Positions 43,611 to 50,600 of a stretch of DNA of 64,000 bases are shown one piece after another (positions within the stretch are counted from its first letter, which is position 1; each line of letters begins with the position of its first letter). The position numbers were made by a program, and so were the translations under genes. Origin of the DNA: Lachnospiraceae bacterium (GTDB lineage: Bacteria; Bacillota; Clostridia; Lachnospirales; Lachnospiraceae); contig AP025573.1 in the NCBI GenBank assembly GCA_022845895.1, forward strand, positions 2,700,501 through 2,764,500, given 5' to 3'. The notes beneath the pieces were generated by a model, which was not told the DNA's origin, ran no database searches, and was given only the letters and a program-made list of their open reading frames with translations.

Positions 43611-43636
43611 GCGGTCACGGTAATGGCCGCTTTTTT
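43607..43636 (+). terminator. Terminator of the Xre gene
   Basis: AGCGG (43610-43614) pairs with CCGCT (43627-43631) across a 12-base loop and TTTTTT follows. Starts within the stop codon. Confidence 0.6.
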
Positions 43637-43699
43637 CGTGACTTTCTTTATTATATTTTATAATGTTCTCGAAATGTCCGCTCCCTATACCGATAAGTA

Positions 43700-43722
43700 T
43701 TCAAAAACTGTTCTCCAAACAG
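43700..43722 (-). terminator. Possible terminator after the dUTPase gene
   Basis: Minus strand CTGTT-TGGAG-AACAG followed by TTTTTGA. Short stem, moderate support; it lies just past the dUTPase stop and faces the Xre terminator. Confidence 0.45.
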
Positions 43723-43729
43723 CCTTTTT

Positions 43730-44143
43730 CTATTCGCCGGTACTGCCAAAGCTGCCGGTTCCTCGTTCTGTTCCCAGATCGGTTACAAAATCCGCAATGA
43801 CGATCGGCGTGATCACAAGCTGCCCGATACGGGCTCCCTTAAAAAGAGACTGCGCCTGATTGCTTACATTGCTGATGATCGCATGGATCTCTCCACGGTA
43901 GCCGGAATCCACAGGCGGCAGTTCACAGACCAGACCTTTTACCGCCATGCTGGTACGGGGAAAGATATATCCCGCATATCCATCCGGTATTTCCAGTCCA
44001 AAACCCAAAGGAATTTTGGCGATTTCTCCGGGCTGTAAGGTACAGTCATAGGGCAGATAAACATCCGCTCCGGCATCATTGCCATGCGGACGGTAAGGAC
44101 GCTGGTGCTCCGGTACGCCAAAGTCGATCAGTTTTATTTTCAT
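43730..44143 (-). CDS. dut: dUTP diphosphatase
   Basis: 137 residues from the ATG at 44143, overlapping the ThyX stop (ATGA). Trimeric dUTPase motifs in order: HGNDAGADVYL (I), PRTSMAVKG (II), PPVDSGYRGEIHAII (III), KGARIGQLVI (IV), and Gly-rich RGTGSFGSTGE (V). It hydrolyses dUTP to dUMP and PPi, keeping uracil out of DNA and giving dUMP for ThyX next door. Confidence 0.95.
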   Translation of the reverse strand: MKIKLIDFGVPEHQRPYRPHGNDAGADVYLPYDCTLQPGEIAKIPLGFGLEIPDGYAGYIFPRTSMAVKGLVCELPPVDSGYRGEIHAIISNVSNQAQSLFKGARIGQLVITPIVIADFVTDLGTERGTGSFGSTGE

Positions 44144-44907
44144 CGGCAGTCTCCTTCCCAAAGAGCAGGATAATCTTTTTCCAAAATATCCTCTGGCGTC
44201 ATATTTGCCTGCAGTTTTCGTCCGCAGGTCATTTTCCCTTCCAGACATCGATCCATCTGACAAAAAGGCCCGGTCAGTGATGGGGCAAACAAAGTAGGGC
44301 TTAGTTCATAAAGTTCTTTCCAGACCTTTAGCAGCACGATCCTTGTTTCATCTGTATTTCTCCGGCATACCCGCTGGCTGATGATATGTTTCCATTGATA
44401 AGGGGTAGCGCTGATGAGCAGTACATTCCGCAATCCCTGGGGCGTGGCATATCCAGCCGCATCGTGCCCGCTTCCGGCAGTGCACAGGGCTTCATAACAT
44501 TTCATGCTTTCATTACAGCTTTTTAAGTACAATTCCCGTACCACTGCCGGAGCCGTCATAATAGAATACGGGACAGCGAAATCCGCCTGTCCCGTATAGT
44601 TGCTGTACTGCAGCGATGCACTCATAAATTTTACTTCGTTCTGATGGCGGGTGATCTGCGCCAGAAAACGCCTGCTGGCACCGACAATGGCTACCGTGAT
44701 CACCGCAAATTTCTGGATGGTAGGATGGGGAAGCGCCCCCATAGCTGTTACTGTCTGAACGCTGAATGATTTTTCGTAGAGCATCATCAGGTCGTCCATT
44801 GAGGCAATCTTATGTCCCTGCTGGGTAAGTCTTGCCGCAAAGACCATGTTTTTTTCTGCTTCCGCCACCGCCTGGCAGTTCAAAATTTTTACTTCGATTC
44901 GTTTAAT
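44140..44907 (-). CDS. thyX: Flavin-dependent thymidylate synthase (ThyX-like), probable ATT start
   Basis: 255 residues if started at ATT 44907. AAGGAGGG stands 8 bases before this ATT, while the next candidate (TTG at 44883) has no ribosome site and would cut the conserved first strand (KRIEVKILNCQAVAEAEKN). ThyX marks: FAARLTQQGHK, then the signature-region RHQNEVKFMSASLQYSNYTG, where the usual RHR is RHQ, and RNVLLISATPYQWKHIISQR, VCRRNTDETR. Known reaction: dUMP to dTMP using methylene-THF and FADH2. RHQ is a deviation, so activity should not be assumed. dUTPase follows in the same unit. Confidence 0.85.
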   Translation of the reverse strand: MKRIEVKILNCQAVAEAEKNMVFAARLTQQGHKIASMDDLMMLYEKSFSVQTVTAMGALPHPTIQKFAVITVAIVGASRRFLAQITRHQNEVKFMSASLQYSNYTGQADFAVPYSIMTAPAVVRELYLKSCNESMKCYEALCTAGSGHDAAGYATPQGLRNVLLISATPYQWKHIISQRVCRRNTDETRIVLLKVWKELYELSPTLFAPSLTGPFCQMDRCLEGKMTCGRKLQANMTPEDILEKDYPALWEGDCR

Positions 44908-45220
44908 TGGTATGTCCCTCCTTTACAATCGCTTTCAGTAAGAACAGATAGTTAAGACTGTCTGTGATCTTTTCATTCCATGTGTCCATCGGGTAAACCG
45001 CTTCCTCGTCAAAGCACATATCGTACAGAGAAACAATATGCTTTGCCAGCATACCGGCAAGGGCACGCTGGGGCGTTGTATGCTGTAAAGCTGCCGCTGC
45101 CTTAAATGCACCCAGCCGGTCTGGGTCATCCCCGGTGTATTCTTTGGTTTTTCGTTTCAAGGTATCAGCGCAAAGCCGTACCTGTTCGTCAAAAACGGCA
45201 TTGACTTCATTTTGCGTAAT
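44903..45220 (-). CDS. Nucleotide-metabolism-associated small protein (DUF1599/NMAD-like), probable ATT start
   Basis: 105 residues from an ATT at 45220, seven bases after AAGGAGGG (45228-45235). Upstream of this the frame runs through a terminator hairpin, so an earlier start is very unlikely; an out-of-frame ATG between gives only a six-codon ORF. Sequence VNAVFDEQVRLCADTLKRKT, YTGDDPDRLGAFKAAAALQH and LAGMLAKHIVSLYDMCFDEE resembles the nucleotide-modification-associated domain DUF1599, an all-helical MazG-like fold. Its position before thyX and dut fits a nucleotide-pool role. Confidence 0.75.
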   Translation of the reverse strand: MTQNEVNAVFDEQVRLCADTLKRKTKEYTGDDPDRLGAFKAAAALQHTTPQRALAGMLAKHIVSLYDMCFDEEAVYPMDTWNEKITDSLNYLFLLKAIVKEGHTN

Positions 45221-45235
45221 ATAGCATCCCTCCTT

Positions 45236-45280
45236 TGAAAACAAGAAACCGGCTATTCTAAAGCATCTTAGAATAGCCGG
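45236..45280 (-). terminator. Terminator of the AbiE operon
   Basis: Perfect 13-bp stem CCGGCTATTCTAA (45249-45261) / TTAGAATAGCCGG (45268-45280), 6-base loop, then TTTCTTGTTTTC on the minus strand. It follows the AbiEii stop by 23 bases. Confidence 0.85.
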
Positions 45281-45303
45281 CAAATAAATGGATATGTAAT
45301 TGT

Positions 45304-46302
45304 TTATAGTGTATTGATCTCTTTTTCCAGTTCCCGGACCGCTGCTATGACTGTCTCAAATGTCGGAACATCCCCATACAACATATCCTGCATAGAGTTA
45401 TAGTCCGCTTCCAATGCTGTGAACCGATATTCCGGCGGGAGTAATTTTAATGTGCCCGGCACAGCCTCCGGGTACTTCGCCCATGCTCTGGGATAGAATT
45501 TCATTTTGAAATCTACAACTTTCTTCAGGAGATCCAGCCTGGAAAAAGCAGCTTCTTTGACCGGTGTTGCAGCCATGCGGTAGAGATCATAATAATGTCT
45601 GGAATACCGCTGCGGCATTTCCAAATGTTCCGGTCTGTTCGCTTCATGGTGCAGGATTGTGGCTTTTTCCCAGAAGGTCCGTTCCGGGGCAACGGTAAGG
45701 ATTGCAGTTTCTTTTTGCTCAAAAATCTTCGGATAATATTTTGCCGCGTATGGTTCGATCTGCGCTGTTTTTGCAGGAGTCCACGCTGCCAGCGCACCAA
45801 TCTCTAAACGGATCACCTGTAAGGTCGCCGTATTTGTAAAAAGGTGCGGATAGGCGAAAATGACCGTCTGTTTATCCTTTTCATCTATGTAGACATTTGC
45901 TTCACAACCGATTTCCTGAGATAAGCCGGATTTGACTGCCGGGCAGAATGTTTCGGACAGAAATACCTCCGCACGCGCATTGGCTTCTTTGTTAAAAGCA
46001 TCCTGTTTTGTATTGGAACGTTTCTCCCATGGTTCATCTTTGCCATATCCCAATACACGCCAGTCCAGAATCAAATCAATATCTTCTGAAAACCGGCTGA
46101 TCAGGTGAAAGGCTTTTGAAAGGCTGGTACCGCCCTTAAAGGTGATGGACTCTTTCCATGGTGAGCGGTGAAATAAATAATCCAGCGTAAAACATACCCA
46201 AAAGTCTTTTTCCACGATGGCATCATTCAGTCCCATTTTATCTGCTGTATTTCTGAACAGCTCCCTGCGGTCGTTATCTGAAAGCCTTGCTATATTTCTC
46301 AT
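45304..46302 (-). CDS. abiEii: AbiEii-type nucleotidyltransferase toxin
   Basis: 332 residues, DUF1814/AbiEii family: IVEKDFWVCFTLDYLF, the nucleotidyltransferase motif FKGGTSLSKAF with RFSEDIDLILD supplying metal-binding Asp residues, and EKATILHHEANRPEHLEMP in the C-terminal half. AbiEii toxins add nucleotides to tRNA acceptor ends and stop growth, aborting phage infection and stabilising mobile elements. The start overlaps the antitoxin stop by 4 bases, the standard AbiE arrangement. Confidence 0.93.
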   Translation of the reverse strand: MRNIARLSDNDRRELFRNTADKMGLNDAIVEKDFWVCFTLDYLFHRSPWKESITFKGGTSLSKAFHLISRFSEDIDLILDWRVLGYGKDEPWEKRSNTKQDAFNKEANARAEVFLSETFCPAVKSGLSQEIGCEANVYIDEKDKQTVIFAYPHLFTNTATLQVIRLEIGALAAWTPAKTAQIEPYAAKYYPKIFEQKETAILTVAPERTFWEKATILHHEANRPEHLEMPQRYSRHYYDLYRMAATPVKEAAFSRLDLLKKVVDFKMKFYPRAWAKYPEAVPGTLKLLPPEYRFTALEADYNSMQDMLYGDVPTFETVIAAVRELEKEINTL

Positions 46303-46916
46303 TGTACCTTTTCACCTCCACAAATCTGCCGTATCGTATCGTAAACCCAATCCGTAGACTCTGTTGCTTCCTTCAAACAAGCCTGTTTATCCTTGTCTGT
46401 CAGTTTTTCGGAAAGCATCTGTATGACTTCTGGCGTAACATTCGATCTGCCAAGCGTTTTTAATGCCTGTATAACCAAACTTGTCATATAGGACAATCCG
46501 GTAATCTCCTTATTGGTCCGGTGCTTAAATTCCAGCTTTGTAGAGTTCCACTCGTAGGTCTTATATGGACCATCGCTGATATAGGACCATACTGCTGTTA
46601 CCTGTGTTGAAAGACCTAACAGGTTCAATGCTGTATTCCCACATGGGGCAATCGTCCAGTGATAACTTCGCGCCAATGCGTTCGCCACCGCTTCCGGGTC
46701 TACCGCCACATATTCATCCAGAAGTTTACTGTATTTAGGTTTTTCATAAACTCCTTTCAAAATACGGCGCAATGTTCCTGACTGCACTAAACGGCTTAAA
46801 CTTTGACGAATAGTGGATGTATCTGCAATATCCGCAAAATCAGATGTCACAAAAACAGTTCCATCTTCAAGAGAAAGAACACGCTCCCGTATTCGTTTTG
46901 TATATCCGTTGTCCAC
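46299..46916 (-). CDS. abiEi: AbiEi-type antitoxin and autorepressor
   Basis: 205 residues from a GTG at 46916, chosen for GGAGGCGG ahead; an earlier in-frame ATG would place the operator inside the gene. N-terminal winged helix (IRERVLSLEDGTVFVTSDFA, DIADTSTIRQSLSRLVQSG, LRRILKGVYEKPKYSKLL) matches the DUF6088/AbiEi group; the C-terminal domain (YHWTIAPCGNTALNLLGLST) is the antitoxin part. It represses its own operon by binding two inverted repeats, both of which are visible upstream. Confidence 0.9.
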   Translation of the reverse strand: MDNGYTKRIRERVLSLEDGTVFVTSDFADIADTSTIRQSLSRLVQSGTLRRILKGVYEKPKYSKLLDEYVAVDPEAVANALARSYHWTIAPCGNTALNLLGLSTQVTAVWSYISDGPYKTYEWNSTKLEFKHRTNKEITGLSYMTSLVIQALKTLGRSNVTPEVIQMLSEKLTDKDKQACLKEATESTDWVYDTIRQICGGEKVQ

Positions 46917-46934
46917 AATACCGCCTCCCTTCAT

Positions 46935-46962
46935 GTCACGAATATTATATATTATTCGTGAC
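46935..46962 (-). promoter_or_regulatory. AbiEi operator 1
   Basis: Perfect inverted repeat with 10-bp arms GTCACGAATA / TATTCGTGAC around 8 AT-rich bases, 18 bases upstream of the GTG. Confidence 0.8.
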
Positions 46963-47068
46963 ATGATTGCAATAGGTTCTATGCCTCTTATTTTGAGTGT
47001 TCCCATTAAAAATCTGATTCATACATCAAAAATCAAAAATTTTGAAAGACAGTACAGTTTTTATATAT

Positions 47069-47096
47069 GTCACATATTTTATATATTATCCGTGAC
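47069..47096 (-). promoter_or_regulatory. AbiEi operator 2
   Basis: A second 28-base copy (GTCACATATT / TATCCGTGAC around the same AT core), 106 bases from operator 1. The 3' edge almost touches the next gene's stop. The intervening DNA should hold the AbiE promoter. Confidence 0.7.
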
Positions 47097-47097
47097 A

Positions 47098-47580
47098 TCA
47101 GGCACTCGGCAGGTAGATCCAGTCGTGCATCAGGCACACGCTGGGTTCGTCCTCCCTGGGAACCAGACGGTAGGTACATTCCCCATAGACCGTGCGTTTG
47201 TCCTCGATCTCCATGCCATAGGCTTTATAAAAGCGGTATTCCAGATTGGAGATAATACAGCGCAGGGTTTGCAGAGCCTCCCTCTGAGCTGATACGATCA
47301 GGTCACGGTCAATGCTGCGCTTCAAAAACAGCAGCGATTTGTAAAGCTGTACCTCTGTGCGGTAAGGGCGGCAGTCTTTCGTTTCCAACCATCCGCAAAA
47401 AGCGACCGGTCCGCTCTGAATCACACTGCGGTCCGGGTGATAATACTCGTAACAGTCCAGGTTTGCCGTATTTAGAAGATAGAGCATTTCCCGGACTTCA
47501 TTTTCCGGCATGTCGTAAAACCGCAAAAGCGAGCGGTAAAGATGGACATAGCCAGGAATGGAAATCATGGTATTTACCAT
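47098..47580 (-). CDS. Conserved ICE protein, 160 aa, function unknown
   Basis: Not recognised. IPGYVHLYRSLLRFYDMPEN, LLNTANLDCYEYYHPDRSVI, PVAFCGWLETKDCRPYRTEV and a C-terminal YRFYKAYGMEIEDKRTVYGE give a small mixed fold, probably cytoplasmic (no signal or membrane helix). AAGGAGG lies upstream of the ATG. It follows the adhesin gene in the same direction across a hairpin. Confidence 0.65.
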   Translation of the reverse strand: MVNTMISIPGYVHLYRSLLRFYDMPENEVREMLYLLNTANLDCYEYYHPDRSVIQSGPVAFCGWLETKDCRPYRTEVQLYKSLLFLKRSIDRDLIVSAQREALQTLRCIISNLEYRFYKAYGMEIEDKRTVYGECTYRLVPREDEPSVCLMHDWIYLPSA

Positions 47581-47607
47581 AAAATAAAATCCTCCTTGTA
47601 AACAACA

Positions 47608-47633
47608 GGTGCGGGAGCTTTTGCCCCCGCACC
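47608..47633. other. Strong hairpin between adhesin gene and 160-aa gene
   Basis: GGTGCGGG (47608-47615) pairs with CCCGCACC (47626-47633). On the coding strand it lies 9 bases after the adhesin stop without a T-run, so it may be an attenuator or RNA stabiliser, with the next ribosome site right after it. Confidence 0.5.
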
Positions 47634-47642
47634 GTCTAAAAT

Positions 47643-50600
47643 CTATATTTCGTTATCTACTTTCACGAGTTTTCCCATGACAAGGAAGCGTCCTGTGCCG
47701 CCCGGCGTACAGGTAGAAATGGTCAGTACCTTATCGCTGCAGGTCACAGTCACATCACTTTCCACCGCGGAACGTTCCTTCATAGCTGTAAGCCAGGTAG
47801 TATAAGCACCGTCATCCTTCCAGGAAACCTGCCAGGGAGAAGTTTCACTGCCGGATTCTTCCGGCTTTGCTGCAAACGCCGCAAAGATTTCCATGACATA
47901 ACCACCCTTTGGAGTAACGAGATACATCTGCCTGTGGGTATCAAAGTAACTTTGTTCATCGTACCGGTTCAACAGGGCAAACATGGAACCATCCCGCATA
48001 TTATGGCCGTAGACGATCGTATTGCGGTCTGAAAAATCTGCCCGGTTTTCATAATCGGCAAACAGGCAGCCAACCTTGTTATAGGTTCCGTCATAAAGAT
48101 GGTTCAGGTAATACTCGTTGTTGTCAGTCTGCGTCACCGGATAATTGAGCACCGTATCAGGAAGGGAAAGCCATCCGATGATGTCCGATCCATTTTCACG
48201 GAGCGCTTCAAAGTCTACCGAAGGCAGGACAATATCGGTATCGTCCCGTTTTGGTTCTGTCGGATCGGGTGCCGACTCCGGGGAAGCTGTCTGCTCCGGC
48301 ACTTCCACATATCCGGCAAGATCTCGATAGGCATCTTTACTCTCAGCATACTGGTTCAAGTCACGGAACACCAAAAAACCGCTGCCAAGAGCCACCAGAA
48401 CGCAGAGTGAAAGGACAGAAACCCCGACAGCCGTTCTTTTCAGGGAAGTCCTGCTGTATTTTCCCTTTTTGAAATAATACACAGCAAATACGCTGCCGCC
48501 GATCAGTGCGGCTGCCAGCAGTCCGCCATACAGGAAAATATACGGATCATCCCCGGTCTGCGGTACCGGCTTTTGAGGGGTGGAAGGATTGGAGGGAACA
48601 GAAGGCTTTTCCGGGTTCTTTGGGTTATCCGGCTTTTCCGGTTTTTCATTAAAGAACTGGACCGTAGATGTCTGATCTGCCTTGATCTCCACCGTAGCGG
48701 CATCAGGAATGATGTAATCCTTGCTTGCCCGGTTTGCAACTTCTGTTACGGTATAAATACCGACACGAAGGCCCTTAACTTCAATCACGCCGGATTTTGG
48801 AGTGGTGAATGTCTCGCAGTAGGAGCCGTCCGCACTCTTAACCTCGATGGCAAAACCATCTTTGCGCCCGTCGCTGGAATCCTTTGTGATCTTTAAGTTG
48901 CCGCGGTAAGCCTCATTGGTAAATCCGTGCCCGGCTTCTCCATTTTCCACAACTGCGACCTGTCCATCTTCTGTGATGGAAAAATAGTAAGCGTTTGGAT
49001 CAGGCTGATAGCCCTCCGGCGCTTTGCTTTCTTTGATAAAGTAGCCGCCAGCCAGAAGGTTTTCCGCCGTATGATAGCCTGCATCGGTTTCTTTCAGCGT
49101 ACCGATCTTTTGATCGTCAGGATCATATTCCTGGTTGGCGTTGGAATCCGCATACAGGTCGAACACCGCACCGGGCAGGAAGCGCAGGAAAGAATTCTTG
49201 TCTTTCTTATCCTCCTTTTCCACAGGGGAAGGTTCTTCCACAGCTTCGGTTTTGGTCACCTGCACGCTGCCGCGGATCAGGGTGTTTTCCACACGGATCT
49301 CGATATGCTGTCCGTCTGCACCGATATATACATGGTGCTGCTGCGGGCTTACTGTATAAAGGTCAGGGGCAGAGATCTCCTTGACGATCCAGTGTCCGTA
49401 AGGAATATTCTCAAAGGAAAAACTGCCGTCTTTTCCGGTAACAGCAGTAAGCAGTGCATTTTCTTCGGTAAATTCTTCTGTATCAGGTCTAAACAGTCCC
49501 ATAAGCGCACCGGCCAGCGTGACATCTTCGCCGCCTTCTGGGTTTTCCCCAACTTTTACACCGTCTACACGCCCGCGGAGAAGTTCATTGGAAACAGCCT
49601 CGCCTTCATTGACAAGGATCTGTACCAGAGCAGTTTCCTGTCCGGCATATTCAAAGACGACCGGATATTTCTGATCCGAAAGGATATAGGCGCCGTTGGT
49701 CGTGCGTTCCTTGACATAATAGCTTCCAAAAGGCAGGTCGGAGGCGAAGGAAGCGCTGTAACCGCCGGATTCATCAGACGAAACAGAGACCACTTCCAGA
49801 AGTCCATCTGCCGGGATCACGCTGCCATCTGCCGCCGTCAGATCTGCGGAAGCATAAAGTCCAAAGGAAATATCCTTATATTCCTCGTTCATGCCAAGAC
49901 CGAACAGGTCATCGGTCTCCATTGCCTTGAAAAGTGTGACATCCACTTTCTGTCGTTCGTCATAAAGACATGTTGCTGCCTGTGTGACCTCCACGGTCTC
50001 ACCCGCATAGGTCAGTTCCACATATTCCGGTTGAGGATTCAACACACAGCCGGAAGGCGCCTGACGTTCCTCCAGACGATAACGGCCAAGATAGAGAGAC
50101 CCGCTTTTCGCTGTGCCGTCCTCGCCGGTCGTAAGTGTTTCCACAACCGTATCTTTTTCTGCCCGCAAGGTACCGTCACCGGTATAAATATCTTCATCTG
50201 CGATCACATCATAGACCGCTCCAGGAAGTCCGGCAACCTCATATACCGGTTGGTACAGTCCGTCGTTTTCCTGGACAGAAGCAAATACTTCTCCGGTCTT
50301 TGTGATGGTAAGCTGGCCTTTCTGCGGCATATTGTACTGAGTGACCGTCACAACCGCCTCGCTGCCGTCAATGGTAAACGGTACCGGCTGATCGGAAAGC
50401 ACATAGCCATAAGGGGCAGCCACCTCATAAAGTTCATAATCCCCGGCGGCCAAAGGCTCCGGCAGCATCAGCCAGCCCTCGTCAGAAACATAGAAGGTAT
50501 CCAGTGTTTCCGGGTTCGGATAGTAGACGGTCTGGGTGATAAATTCCCCGGTGGAAAGATCCTTGATCTGAAAACCGGTTCCGGTCACAGGGATAATCTT

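Noticed and set aside
45221..45283. N-terminal extension of the NMAD-like protein to an ATG at 45283
   Set aside because: This DNA is the perfect 13-bp terminator stem of the AbiE operon and lacks a ribosome site.
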